A DNA stretch of 64,000 nucleotides from Thermoproteota archaeon (lineage in GTDB: Archaea > Thermoproteota > Korarchaeia > Korarchaeales > Korarchaeaceae), in contig JAOZGN010000013.1 in assembly GCA_027491555.1 (NCBI GenBank), positions 52,453-116,452 on the forward strand, written 5' to 3'. Positions 27,146 through 35,900 of this stretch are shown in pieces. Each line of letters opens with the position of its first letter. Position 1 is the stretch's first letter. Below the pieces are notes generated by a model. That model did no database searches. It was not told the DNA's origin and saw only the letters and a program-made list of their open reading frames with translations. The position numbers were made by a program, and so were the translations under genes.

Positions 27146-29329
27146 TCACTGGGAGGGGGAATTCCTCCTCCTCTCTAGGAGGACCCCCGCGATCACCAGG
27201 GCGGCGACAGCAACGACGAGCCACTGCTCGAAGGTCGCCGCGCCGAGCTCAACGCCCGCAGAGGGCATGAACACGGCGGTGGCATCCAGCGTGTTCCTGG
27301 GATCGACGCCCACCACGAAGATGTCCGTGAGGTTGTAATTGCCGGTGCCTATCACGCAGTAGTGGACGACAACCGGGTTGTAGACATCCATATCGAGGTT
27401 CTCGTACGTACCCTCGGCCGACACAGCCACCTTGCCGCCGGAGGTGCCCGAGAGAGTGTCCTGAACCCAGGTGACCTTGAAGGTGGTTCCGTTGGCGACG
27501 AAGGTGTCTCCCTCGTTAAAGGTGTTTGCTGTGCCGTTTCTGAAGTCTATGTAGACAGAGGATGAGCTCGTTGGATACACATCCCAGGCAGAGGACGAGC
27601 CATCGGTGAAGGTTACTGTCACAAGCTTGTGGGCCGCCGAGGTCGCGTTGTCGAACCACTCCACGAAGCCCATCTGAGGCGCTGGGATCGGGTAGGTCTT
27701 CCACACGTATCCCTTCTCGTAGCCGGTGAGGCCGGTCACCACCTGGCTGTAGTCGGGAGGCGAACCGGCGTCGGCGTCCTGCGCCAGCATCTCGATCGGG
27801 AAGAACATCATGCTCTCGTTGCTCGCGTCGTCCTCTTTAGCCGTGAAGTTGAGCGGGATCAGGTCATAGAACTCGACATAGGGCGTCATCCACTCTCCAG
27901 CGTTGTATAGCTCTATCGTTATGCAGGTCATGTTGTTCACGGGCCCCGGCCTGACCTCCTTCTTCGCCCTGACTAGGTACCCCCTGACTACCCAGATCAT
28001 CTCCCTCACAATGAACTTGGACTTCCCGTCGGGCCCCACTCCGACGGTCGTGTTGGTGTAGTTCATCCAGCCGTAGGTCTCGTCCCTCTGTATCCTCGCC
28101 CTGAACTCGGCCCAGATCTTTGGAACGGCTCCGGCGGAGAAGCTGAACGGGCCGTACTGGTAGGAGGTGCTGGCCTCACCCGGGCCAATGACCGCTATTG
28201 GAGAGCTGGTCTGCTCGTTGACGGAACCCGCTATCGGGGTATCCTCCGGATTTGCGGTAGACGTAGCCCAAAGTTTTGTGTAGACGATTTCGTAGTCGAA
28301 CGTCCCGCTGGTGTCATAGACGACGAGAGTCTCGTACCACGTGGTGGGGGCGCTGGTGTCCTGCTCCTTCTTGGCTTCGAAGTCAGCGTCGCTTGAGGCG
28401 TACATGTATCCAACGTAGCTCCCACTCAGGGCCTTCGCAAACTTGAACCTGAGGTGGATCCTTCCTAGCGAAATCTTCTGAGTGCTCCCGCCGACCTCTG
28501 ACAGATCCGGAGTGCCGTGGACCACCACGCCGGTAAGGTCCTCCTTGGAGTTAGCCCCGACAACGAACCAGCCGTCGGGCCAGCTCCCGTCGCCCGTCCA
28601 GTTCAGCTGCTTTCCGTCCGGCGAAAGCCCGGATGCACCGGCAGATGAGGTGCCGGAAGACATGAAGACCGGGTTCCCAGCGGCATTCAGCCAGCCATCG
28701 CTGGGTCCGTTGTCTGGCGGAAGGATCTTCCTAACCTTGACGTACATGTTCCACGGGAGGTCGTTTATCACGGACAGGTTAACCTCCACATCTTGGGCCT
28801 GCCCGTCCACGATCTTCTCCGGGTCGATGGTCTCATTCAATCGGATCGGTGGGCAGGCAGATATGGAGGTGCCGTCGATAGCGTACGTCAGTACCACCCT
28901 GTCGCCGCCCTGCAGCTCCGTTATGTGAACCCAGTACATACTGGCTGGGGTCCCAAATCCCGTGGAGGGATAGGAATTCAGCACCCAGGCCGGGATGTCG
29001 GCTCCTGGGGAGGCAACATCCACGCGGGAGTAAGTCGGCTTCTCATTAACTGAGAGAGTTGTCAGGTATGTGAGCCCTGGGTCCATCCAGACGGGAAGCC
29101 ATATGTCGAATACCCTCTCGCTGGCCCCGTTGTATATCGTGATGTTCCCGGTGATGTTCCACGCTCCGCAGTCATAGTACAGCCCGTCGGTCTCGAGGGT
29201 CGCGTTCACCATCTCAGTGAGGTACACGCTCAGCGGCGCGTCCGGTGTTGCCTGCGAGACTCGGAGGTAGCCTGGGGTCAGCAGAAGGGCGCCCAAGAGG
29301 GCAACTCCGAGTATCCTTCTCCCATTCAT
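27146..29329 (-). CDS. Large secreted surface protein, first gene of the surface operon
   Basis: 727 aa from ATG 29329. Signal peptide (LGVALLGALLLTPGYLRVSQ), a long beta-sandwich-rich ectodomain with many N-glycosylation sequons and DUF11-like segments (YDCGAWNITGNITIYNGASE; DVEVNLSVINDLPWN), then a C-terminal membrane helix (WLVVAVAALVIAGVLL) and basic tail. No catalytic motif seen. It is the promoter-proximal gene of the minus-strand surface operon and lies directly behind a perfect inverted repeat (29349-29371). It probably forms the outer layer or complex with the two following proteins. Confidence 0.78.
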   Translation of the reverse strand: MNGRRILGVALLGALLLTPGYLRVSQATPDAPLSVYLTEMVNATLETDGLYYDCGAWNITGNITIYNGASERVFDIWLPVWMDPGLTYLTTLSVNEKPTYSRVDVASPGADIPAWVLNSYPSTGFGTPASMYWVHITELQGGDRVVLTYAIDGTSISACPPIRLNETIDPEKIVDGQAQDVEVNLSVINDLPWNMYVKVRKILPPDNGPSDGWLNAAGNPVFMSSGTSSAGASGLSPDGKQLNWTGDGSWPDGWFVVGANSKEDLTGVVVHGTPDLSEVGGSTQKISLGRIHLRFKFAKALSGSYVGYMYASSDADFEAKKEQDTSAPTTWYETLVVYDTSGTFDYEIVYTKLWATSTANPEDTPIAGSVNEQTSSPIAVIGPGEASTSYQYGPFSFSAGAVPKIWAEFRARIQRDETYGWMNYTNTTVGVGPDGKSKFIVREMIWVVRGYLVRAKKEVRPGPVNNMTCITIELYNAGEWMTPYVEFYDLIPLNFTAKEDDASNESMMFFPIEMLAQDADAGSPPDYSQVVTGLTGYEKGYVWKTYPIPAPQMGFVEWFDNATSAAHKLVTVTFTDGSSSAWDVYPTSSSSVYIDFRNGTANTFNEGDTFVANGTTFKVTWVQDTLSGTSGGKVAVSAEGTYENLDMDVYNPVVVHYCVIGTGNYNLTDIFVVGVDPRNTLDATAVFMPSAGVELGAATFEQWLVVAVAALVIAGVLLERRRNSPSQ

Positions 29330-29348
29330 TGGGACCACCACCGCAATT

Positions 29349-29371
29349 ATATCAAGCCAAATGCTTGATAT
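29349..29371. promoter_or_regulatory. Perfect inverted repeat, probable operator of the surface operon
   Basis: ATATCAAGC (29349-29357), a 5-nt spacer CAAAT, then GCTTGATAT (29363-29371). The arms are exact reverse complements. It begins 20 nt upstream of the 29329 ATG, where the transcription start or TATA region should be, so a protein bound here would block or steer the polymerase. One of the two winged-helix proteins at the other end of the cluster is a candidate ligand. Confidence 0.6.
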
Positions 29372-29557
29372 TAATCACTTTTCTTGTCATTTCAGCGCCT
29401 TGCACACATTAAAACGGTTGTAGTCGGCGATCCAAACATCCCCCCAAAGGGCCGATGAAACGGTTCCTTGGAGCCAGTCGGCCCCTCAGGTAAGCGCGTG
29501 ACTTGAATAAAGACGTTATAATGAATTTAAAAACAGGAAAGGAGAAGAGTGCTGGCC
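29372..29557. other. Intergenic, AT-rich
   Basis: Between the surface operon and the small membrane protein. It holds AT-rich, TATA-like sequence (for example minus-strand GATTAATATC next to the operator) and the plus-strand stretch TTATAATGAATTTAAAAAC near 29517-29535. I see no gene. Confidence 0.5.
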
Positions 29558-29929
29558 TCACCTGAGTAGGGGCAGGAGCAGCGAGATCCCTAAGATGAGG
29601 CCTACGATAGCTGAAAGGATTATGCCCAGCACGAAGGCCACGATTGCAATCAGTATGGCGTGGCCCCAGCCGATGTCGAACCAAACCTTGATCAGCCATA
29701 TCCAGACGACTATGGCCACCAAGAAGCCTATGAGTGGAATGAACCTGATCAGGACGAGATTCAGCACCGCGCCGATCAGTGATAGCAGAGCCACGGAGAG
29801 CAGACCCTTCTCCTTCTCCGTCGGCAGGACGAATCTCTGGGACAGCCAGAGCGCTATCACGTTGGCGACAAATGTGGCCAGTGCGACGACAGGCGCCCAG
29901 GCCACACCTCCAACTCCGAAGGCCGGCAT
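29558..29929 (-). CDS. Four-helix integral membrane protein
   Basis: 123 aa from ATG 29929. Four hydrophobic helices: APVVALATFVANVIALWL, LLSVALLSLIGAVLNLVLI, LIGFLVAIVVWIWLIKVW and HAILIAIVAFVLGIILSAIV plus a final GLILGISLLLPLLR. No transporter signature was recognised. It is separate from the surface operon by 216 nt and follows the nitroreductase by about 50 nt on the same strand. Longer in-frame upstream sequence overlaps the nitroreductase and is not protein-like. Confidence 0.7.
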   Translation of the reverse strand: MPAFGVGGVAWAPVVALATFVANVIALWLSQRFVLPTEKEKGLLSVALLSLIGAVLNLVLIRFIPLIGFLVAIVVWIWLIKVWFDIGWGHAILIAIVAFVLGIILSAIVGLILGISLLLPLLR

Positions 29930-29978
29930 TGTAAGAATTCGTCCCTTCTCCTGAGATATAAGCCTACCTAATTGCCCA

Positions 29979-30578
29979 TCACATGCCCGGCCTCCTGAGC
30001 CGTGGATCGGATGCTGAGTACGGGAATGGGCGATCGAGCGAGTTGATGGCAACGATCTCCTCGACTGGTCTCCTGCTGGTCGTCCTAGCGGGTCCCCGCG
30101 GCCTCCCAACAGTGAGCACGGCTACGGGGCGCAGGCCGATCCCGCTCGCCCCGATGACTCTGAGCACAGCCTCGTCGTCGAAGGCGCCCACCCAGCACGT
30201 CCCGTATCCCAAAGCGTGGGCGGCGAGCATGGCAAACGCGCACGCAATCGTGGCGTCTTGTAGCGAGTAGAGCTCCGCTCCTCTGCTCCCGTATCTCCTT
30301 GCAGACGCCGCGGGGTCAGAGAGAAACACCAGAGACACCGGGGCCTCGGCTATGAATCCCTGACCCCAGCAGGCGTCGGCCAGCCTCTGCCTGAGTTCTG
30401 AATCCTTCACTACAACTACTCTGTACGCCTGGAGGTTGCCGGCCGAGGGTGCGCAACAGGCCGCCTCAATTATCCTGTTGAGGTCCTCCTCGGCCACAGG
30501 ATCTGAGAGATAGGACCTCACTGACCTCCTTCCACCCATCACTTCGAACAGGTCGTGGCAGTCGCCCCCTCCTCCCAT
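29979..30578 (-). CDS. Nitroreductase-family flavoprotein
   Basis: 199 aa, FMN-dependent family. Signatures: GRRSVRSYLSDPV at the N-terminus, the FMN-contacting APSAGNLQAYRVVVV, and the C-terminal LGYGTCWVGAFDDEAVLRV with PVAVLTVGRPRG. It reduces an unknown substrate with NAD(P)H, or acts in cofactor processing. ATG 30578 is separated from the aminotransferase stop by 1 nt, so the two are one operon. Confidence 0.88.
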   Translation of the reverse strand: MGGGGDCHDLFEVMGGRRSVRSYLSDPVAEEDLNRIIEAACCAPSAGNLQAYRVVVVKDSELRQRLADACWGQGFIAEAPVSLVFLSDPAASARRYGSRGAELYSLQDATIACAFAMLAAHALGYGTCWVGAFDDEAVLRVIGASGIGLRPVAVLTVGRPRGPARTTSRRPVEEIVAINSLDRPFPYSASDPRLRRPGM

Positions 30579-30579
30579 A

Positions 30580-31665
30580 TCACCCCAACTCCTCCCTCAG
30601 CTCCTTCTCCATAAGCTCAACGTCCCCCATAGTCAGCTTGCCGTAGCTGATCCTCATCCACTCGGGGGTTGCCCCGAAGGCGGCGCCGGGGACCAACCCC
30701 ACTATAACGTCCCTCGATGGGTCAAGGAGCCTCGCGACCAGTTCGGACGCATCTGGGAACTTGGGGTGCTTGGCGAAGACGTAGAAGGCGCCCTTGGGTT
30801 CGACGAACTCGAAGCCCAGCCTCTTCAGGGCCCCCACCAAGGCGTCCCTTCTGACCCTGTAGAACTCCCTGACCCTCTTGAAGTAAACCTCGTCAGCAGC
30901 CCTGACCTCCTCCGTGAATATCAGCTGGGAGACGTCGCTTGACCCGGCAGTGGTATGGTAGACGATCCTCCCTATCTTCTGGGCGGTCTCCCTGTCCGAC
31001 GAGTATATGTAGCCGATCCTTATCCCGGGGAGAGAGAGGCTCTTCGAGGCTGTGTCCAGTATCAGGTCTCCAGGGAACGGTGGTTTGTCCTCGAAGTATA
31101 TCTCGTGGTAGACGGCATCGTTTATCAGGACAACGCCCTTCTTGCTCAACTCCTCCCAGAGTTCCTCGATCTGCTTGGCGCGAGGTATGTGACCCGTTGG
31201 GTTGTTCGGGAAGTTGATCAGCACGCCCTTGACATCATCTGACAGCTTAGACAGTATCTCCTCAACCAGATCCTCGGACAGAGGATCGTACGTATCGTAC
31301 CTGACTCCGGCAAGCTCTGCCTGTGGGTAGTAGAGCGGAAAGCCGGGCTTCGGAAGGAGGATGGTTTCTCTCCGGAACAGGGCCATGGACACGAAACACG
31401 CATGGGCCCCGCTGGCCGTTATGACTACCCTATCTGAGTCCTCAGGCACACCGAGTGTCCTCGCCGCGAACTCTGCGGCCGCCTTCCTTGTTGACTTCGT
31501 GCCGACAAATGGTGTGTACGCCCTCCCCAGTCCCTTGGCTCTCTGTAGAACGTCTTCCACCGGTAAGGGAGGATCATGAGAGGGGGCCCCTATGTGAGCG
31601 TCAATTACGACTTTCCCCTGGCCTCTCAGGCTGTCGCATCGGGCGAACACATCTCTAATGGACAT
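30580..31665 (-). CDS. Class I/II PLP-dependent aminotransferase
   Basis: About 361 aa from ATG 31665 (an in-frame start lies 8 codons upstream). The PLP lysine is in DTASKSLSLPGIRIGY, and the substrate/PLP-binding FPNNPTGHIPRAKQIEEL and NDAVYHEIYFED match fold-type I aminotransferases (aspartate/aromatic group). It interconverts an amino acid and its 2-oxo acid; specificity is not readable. It heads a two-gene operon with the nitroreductase. Its promoter lies in 31690-31765, where minus-strand AT-rich sequence occurs near 31720-31735. Confidence 0.9.
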   Translation of the reverse strand: MSIRDVFARCDSLRGQGKVVIDAHIGAPSHDPPLPVEDVLQRAKGLGRAYTPFVGTKSTRKAAAEFAARTLGVPEDSDRVVITASGAHACFVSMALFRRETILLPKPGFPLYYPQAELAGVRYDTYDPLSEDLVEEILSKLSDDVKGVLINFPNNPTGHIPRAKQIEELWEELSKKGVVLINDAVYHEIYFEDKPPFPGDLILDTASKSLSLPGIRIGYIYSSDRETAQKIGRIVYHTTAGSSDVSQLIFTEEVRAADEVYFKRVREFYRVRRDALVGALKRLGFEFVEPKGAFYVFAKHPKFPDASELVARLLDPSRDVIVGLVPGAAFGATPEWMRISYGKLTMGDVELMEKELREELG

Positions 31666-31765
31666 GACGTGAGCCCGCGAACCCGACAACTAGTCTCCCC
31701 TTGCTCTCTGTCAGGTATTGGAAAAACCTTTTTCTCCCCTTAGGACGCGTTGGTCCAGGCGGCAG

Positions 31766-33157
31766 TCAACTAACCTGCCCCCTCCCAGTTAGCCTGGATG
31801 CCTCCTTGATCTTTCCATCGAAGAGGAGTTCCAGTGTAGCCCTCTTATTGGAATACTCGACCATGGACTTGGCGCCCAGCTCCTCAAACAGGCGGGCGGC
31901 CTTGAGGTACCACCCAGCCGCCTCGCGGTGAGATATCTCCGAGACCAGCTCAGCCATCCAGAGTGTGGCGCGGGCCTCCCTCGCCGTCACACCCGGGAGG
32001 TCGATGCCGGACTCCCTCACACCTGCGGTTGAGAGCTTTAGTTCAGCCCACAGTCTGAACGCCCGGTGCTTCAGCCCAGCGTCGGTGAGGGCGAGGGCAG
32101 CCCTCTCGAGGGCCTCGTGGTAGTGCGCGAGGACTGGTGCGCCGGAGTCGACATGAGGTCGGAGGGTTTCGGCGGCCTCCTCGAAAAGGACGCCAGCCAA
32201 CGCCCTCTTCCCGGACTTGGAGGCCAAGTATCCCGCTTTCATGAGGAGCCTCCACCTTCTCAAGGGATTGGAGCTCTCAAGGGCCAGAGTGGAGAGGATC
32301 GCGGCAGACGCGAGGGAGAGCCCGAGCGACTCAGCCTCCTCCGCAACTACCTCTGACCTCAGTCCGGGAGTGACCCGGATGATCCCAGCCGCCTCAGTCC
32401 AGAAGCCGGCCGCGATCAGGGCGTCCAAGGTGGCCAGCTGACTCTTTCGGCTAAGCTCTCCTGCCGTGAGGCGACTGAGGAGATTCCATACGAATGACGG
32501 CCAATTCCTCAGGACGGATGCAAGGATGTCTCTCAAAGACCGCAGAGAGAGTTCATCATCCTCAACGCGCTCGTACGCCCTCTTCATGACGGACAGGACG
32601 ATGCCCGCTGGCCATCCCACCCTGTTCAGAGCGTCTATCGCCCCCAGACTTCTCCCAGCCCGTTCAAACTCCCTCACGAGGGCCTCCTCAAGCTCGCCGA
32701 GTATGGCGGGGTGAACATCTGTCAGCGACCTAGTTGCCAGCTCCACGGCCTGCTCGACGGGACTCGTCGCCCGTCTGCGCGTTCTACCCCGCGCCCTCTC
32801 CCGCGGCCGAGGGGTCGTGGCGGCGAGGGCACCCATCAAGAGAGCCTCCGCGCAGACATCCAGTCGATCCATCGCCCTGAGGACCCACACGGCCGTGGTC
32901 GGGTCGTAGCGGGTGAGGGCGTAGCCGAACTGATACCACCACTCATAGTCGCTGGGAAGCTCCCCCAAGGGCCTGACGCCGAGGAGCGCCGCCCTCCGCA
33001 GCAGGGGGAGCCTGAGCATTAGTGATCTGAGCCTCGAGGCACCCGCCGCCTTGGCTAAGCTGGTCCTGATCTCCTCGGGTGAGGGGCTCTTAGTCTGATG
33101 GTGTGACCTTAGCGCCGCGCATAATAGCCTCGCGGCCGATTCGGGCCGGGAGTACAC
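31766..33157 (-). CDS. Helical-repeat protein of unknown function
   Basis: 463 aa, GTG start. Nearly all alpha-helical, rich in Ala, Leu and Arg, with TPR-like pairs (for example AAGWYLKAARLFEELGAKSM and AGVLFEEAAETLRPHVD). No signal peptide or membrane helix. A short Arg-rich insert (RPRERARGRTRRRA) near residue 115 could bind nucleic acid. It is probably a scaffold; the partner is unknown. It stands alone between the aminotransferase and glyS. Confidence 0.68.
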   Translation of the reverse strand: MYSRPESAARLLCAALRSHHQTKSPSPEEIRTSLAKAAGASRLRSLMLRLPLLRRAALLGVRPLGELPSDYEWWYQFGYALTRYDPTTAVWVLRAMDRLDVCAEALLMGALAATTPRPRERARGRTRRRATSPVEQAVELATRSLTDVHPAILGELEEALVREFERAGRSLGAIDALNRVGWPAGIVLSVMKRAYERVEDDELSLRSLRDILASVLRNWPSFVWNLLSRLTAGELSRKSQLATLDALIAAGFWTEAAGIIRVTPGLRSEVVAEEAESLGLSLASAAILSTLALESSNPLRRWRLLMKAGYLASKSGKRALAGVLFEEAAETLRPHVDSGAPVLAHYHEALERAALALTDAGLKHRAFRLWAELKLSTAGVRESGIDLPGVTAREARATLWMAELVSEISHREAAGWYLKAARLFEELGAKSMVEYSNKRATLELLFDGKIKEASRLTGRGQVS

Positions 33158-33214
33158 GATTCTGCCGGGGCGCGGCCTCGTTAAGACTTAGACCGTCCGA
33201 ACGTAATACGGGAG

Positions 33215-34756
33215 TCAGCCCAGCGGTGTACCCAGCTCCTCGAGCGGGGCACCGGCTAAGAACCTCCTCACGGCCTCAACGAGACTCGGTCTGTCCGCCC
33301 TCACCTGGGCCATAGTGTCCCTGTCCCTCAGGGTGACGGTCCCATCCTCCAGAGTCTGATAGTCCACCGTGACGCACAATGGGGTCCCAACTTCGTCCAT
33401 GCGCCTGTACCTCCTGCCTATGGAGTCCTTCTCGTCGTAGTACACAAAGAACTTACTCGAAAGCTCACGGGCGATCTCCCTGGCAACCTCCGGGAGCCCG
33501 TCCCTTGAGACCAGCGGGAACACGGCGACGTCGATTGGGGCGAGGTGCCTCGGTATCCTAAGCCACTTCCTCTTCTCGTCCTCCACGTAGGACATCATGA
33601 GCACGTGGAGCACCGTCCGGTCCAGGCCTATGGACGGCTCGTAGAGGTGCGGCGCCACCTTTCCCCTCGGGGTTTGGACCGAGAGATCGATACCAGACGC
33701 CTTAGAGTGGCCCTTGAGGTCGTAGTCGGTCCTGTAAGCGTTGTTGACCAGCTCGACCCAACCCAGGTCCTCGGTGTACACCTCGAGGTCCCAGTGGGCA
33801 GAGGCGTAGTGGGCCCTCTCGTCCGGGCCCAGCTCCCTGTACCTAAGCCTCTCCAGCGGGAGGCCGATGATTTCGTTGAAGAACTTCTGGTAGATCACGA
33901 GCCAGTACGTGATAAGCGAGTTTATGGTATAGCCGCTCTCCAGGGCCTCACGGGCCGTCATCTCGGTAATCTTGCCAGTCTCCCTGTCTTCCAGCCGCAG
34001 GAATCTGAGCCTGTAATCCAATAGGGGCCTCAGCTTCTCGTCGTAGTACGAGGTGTCCTCCGGGTCGAAGAAGACGTGAATCTCCAGCTGCTGGAACTCC
34101 CTCATCCTCACCAGAGCTCGCCTGGGTGCTATCTCGTTCCTGAATACCCTACCCCTCTGGGCCATTATGAAGGGGAGCTTCCCTCTCATTGTTAGGAAGG
34201 TCCTCCTAAACTCGACCACGCTGCCCTGAGTCGTCTCGGGCCTCAGGGCGGCGTTCGGCTCCTCTGCTTCGGCGCCGACGGCTATGGTGAACATCAGGTT
34301 GAACCTCTTCACCTCGGTCCAGTCGAAGGCCCCGCACTTGGGGCATTTGACCTTACCCTCCAGTAGCATGCGGTGCAGCTCCTCGTCCGGGTACCCTTCG
34401 AGGTTCTCCGTTACCCCCAGCTTCTCCTCCAAGAGCTTGTCGATCCTGAACCTCGTGTGGCACCTCTTGCACTCCACCAGCCTGTCAAAGAAGTGCTTGA
34501 GGTGCCCGGAGGCCTCGAATACCTGCAGGGGAAGCATCAGCGGGGTCTCAAGCTCGAACGCGCCCTCCGGCCTGACGATGTGCTTCCTCCAGAGGTCGGC
34601 AATCTTCTCCTTTAGCCTGTGACCCAGGGGTCCATACACCCAGAAGCCCGCAGGGGCCTGGGGGTACAGATCCCTGGCGGAGGGCCAGAAGAATCCCCTC
34701 CTGTTGGCTAGGTCAACTACCTTCTCGAACGTCCCCTTCACAGCAGGCCCAGCCAT
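33215..34756 (-). CDS. glyS: Glycyl-tRNA synthetase (single-chain archaeal/eukaryotic type)
   Basis: 513 aa from ATG 34756; the frame runs further upstream but only through sequence antisense to the PRT gene. Class II signatures: FLTMRGKLPFIMAQRGRVFR, NEIAPRRALVRMREFQQLEI (motif 2), EPSIGLDRTVLHVL (motif 3), and an anticodon-binding C-terminus starting APIDVAVFPLVSRDG. Two CxxC pairs (VECKRCHTRF and VKCPKCGAFDW) form an inserted zinc site. The start overlaps the phosphoribosyltransferase stop by 19 nt; last gene of the sec61beta-mazG-PRT-glyS operon. Confidence 0.96.
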   Translation of the reverse strand: MAGPAVKGTFEKVVDLANRRGFFWPSARDLYPQAPAGFWVYGPLGHRLKEKIADLWRKHIVRPEGAFELETPLMLPLQVFEASGHLKHFFDRLVECKRCHTRFRIDKLLEEKLGVTENLEGYPDEELHRMLLEGKVKCPKCGAFDWTEVKRFNLMFTIAVGAEAEEPNAALRPETTQGSVVEFRRTFLTMRGKLPFIMAQRGRVFRNEIAPRRALVRMREFQQLEIHVFFDPEDTSYYDEKLRPLLDYRLRFLRLEDRETGKITEMTAREALESGYTINSLITYWLVIYQKFFNEIIGLPLERLRYRELGPDERAHYASAHWDLEVYTEDLGWVELVNNAYRTDYDLKGHSKASGIDLSVQTPRGKVAPHLYEPSIGLDRTVLHVLMMSYVEDEKRKWLRIPRHLAPIDVAVFPLVSRDGLPEVAREIARELSSKFFVYYDEKDSIGRRYRRMDEVGTPLCVTVDYQTLEDGTVTLRDRDTMAQVRADRPSLVEAVRRFLAGAPLEELGTPLG

Positions 34757-35307
34757 CGGACCACCTTCTCCGGAATCTTGGCCTCCTCTAGTATCACCCG
34801 AAGGGCGTCCTCCCTGCTCGAACCCTCCTTGGTCAGCATCTCCATTAGAAATTTGGCGGTCTCGGCGTACTCCCAGGGGTATATCACCCAGCTTTCCGTC
34901 TCCTCCACGTAGTAGTCGGGGGTCACCTTGCTCCAAGGCTTGTAGTGAAGGGTTGCGACGCGGACCTCTGAGGCGCCCATCTCCCTGACGTGCCTCACGG
35001 CCTCGGCGAGGCTGTCACCCGTATCCGCCACGTCGTCCACCACGAGCACCCTCTTTCCGTCCACCCTCTCCCTTAGGGGCTCTATGATCCTTGCCCCCTC
35101 TTTCTTCTCAAGGGCCGAGTAGTGCTCTATCCTCACGCTTCTGATCTCCCTCACGTCCAGGAAGTCACTGAGGTAGCGAGCGATAACCATGCCCCCCCTA
35201 AAGATGGACACGAGGACCTCGGGCTCGTAACCGTCCCTTGTAATTTCGTCTGCCAGCTTCATGGTCATCTCTAGGATGTCGTTCGGTCTAACGGTCAGGA
35301 ACTCCAC
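34738..35307 (-). CDS. Purine phosphoribosyltransferase (COG2236-like)
   Basis: 189 aa from GTG 35307, which has GGAGGT six bases before it. The PRPP-binding motif is VLVVDDVADTGDSL, and the N-terminal VSIFRGGMVIARYLSDFL is the loop typical of archaeal hypoxanthine/xanthine PRTs. The C-terminal WVIYPWEYAETAKF is characteristic of this group. It salvages a purine base to its nucleotide with PRPP. The 5' end overlaps mazG by 20 nt and the 3' end overlaps glyS. Base specificity is uncertain. Confidence 0.88.
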   Translation of the reverse strand: MEFLTVRPNDILEMTMKLADEITRDGYEPEVLVSIFRGGMVIARYLSDFLDVREIRSVRIEHYSALEKKEGARIIEPLRERVDGKRVLVVDDVADTGDSLAEAVRHVREMGASEVRVATLHYKPWSKVTPDYYVEETESWVIYPWEYAETAKFLMEMLTKEGSSREDALRVILEEAKIPEKVVRWLGLL

Positions 35308-35614
35308 CAAACCACCTCCCGACCTGAAGGGGCGGGCATCGGCACGGCTTAGAGCCGCACCGGGGGCACCCCGAACCGTACCTCTCGGCAAACGCTGACT
35401 CCAAGTCGATGCCGAGGAGGTCGAGAGTGCTCAGCAGCCAGGCGAACACGTCTGCGGCCTCAGCCTTAAGATCCTCCTCAGACCCGCGCCTTATGGCCTC
35501 TAAGAGCTCACCCAGCTCCTCGACGAGGTGCAGGGCGGTGAGCGGGGCGCCCCTCTCCGAGTCCCTCTCGTGGTAGGTCTCTCGAACGAGCGCCTGGGCC
35601 TCGGAGATCCTCAA
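35288..35614 (-). CDS. MazG-like nucleotide pyrophosphohydrolase with Cys-rich tail
   Basis: 108 aa. The all-alpha NTP-PPase Mg site is visible as EELGELLEAIRRGSEED with EAADVFAWLLS (EExxE ... ExxD). It hydrolyses (d)NTPs to NMPs, perhaps as a house-cleaning enzyme next to the purine PRT. The C-terminus adds an unusual CPRCGSKPCRCPP segment with four Cys, likely a small zinc site not part of the minimal MazG domain. It lies 12 nt after sec61beta. Confidence 0.85.
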   Translation of the reverse strand: MRISEAQALVRETYHERDSERGAPLTALHLVEELGELLEAIRRGSEEDLKAEAADVFAWLLSTLDLLGIDLESAFAERYGSGCPRCGSKPCRCPPLQVGRWFGGVPDR

Positions 35615-35626
35615 CGGGTAGGCACC

Positions 35627-35791
35627 TCACGCGGTCGCCCTGAGCACCAAGAGGATCACGGAAGACGCTATGGAGATCGCCACGGGGAACCACTTGGGAA
35701 CCTTCAGGCCACCGGACTCCTCTTGGGAGAAGGACAGTAGGCCGGCGGTCGACATAGGCATAAAGCTCCGCTCCTTCTTTTTCTTGGGCAT
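35627..35791 (-). CDS. Protein translocase subunit Sec61-beta (SecG)
   Basis: 54 aa. Sequence features: basic start MPKKKKERSF, the conserved MSTAGLLSFSQEE motif, then a single C-terminal membrane helix (WFPVAISIASSVILLVL) and RATA end. This matches the tail-anchored archaeal Sec61-beta in length and order. GGAGGT stands directly before the ATG (spacing about 0-2 nt from its end). It is the first gene of a four-gene operon; a minus-strand TATA-like GTTATATCC lies near 35822-35830. It binds the SecYE channel. Confidence 0.92.
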   Translation of the reverse strand: MPKKKKERSFMPMSTAGLLSFSQEESGGLKVPKWFPVAISIASSVILLVLRATA

Positions 35792-35900
35792 ACCTCCTCC
35801 CCTTCGCCCACGAGGAGCCCAGGGATATAACTTTGACTCTGGCCGCTGTAACGGGTTTCAGGAGACGCCAGACCGGAAAATCTTAAGGCCGAGTGAATGG

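Noticed and set aside
34757..34936. Longer GlyRS N-terminus
   Set aside because: Those codons are antisense/out-of-frame sequence of the PRT gene; ATG 34756 begins the conserved protein.
35670..35900. N-terminal extension of the beta-CASP protein
   Set aside because: It is antisense to sec61beta and does not resemble the family; GTG 35901 gives the normal start.
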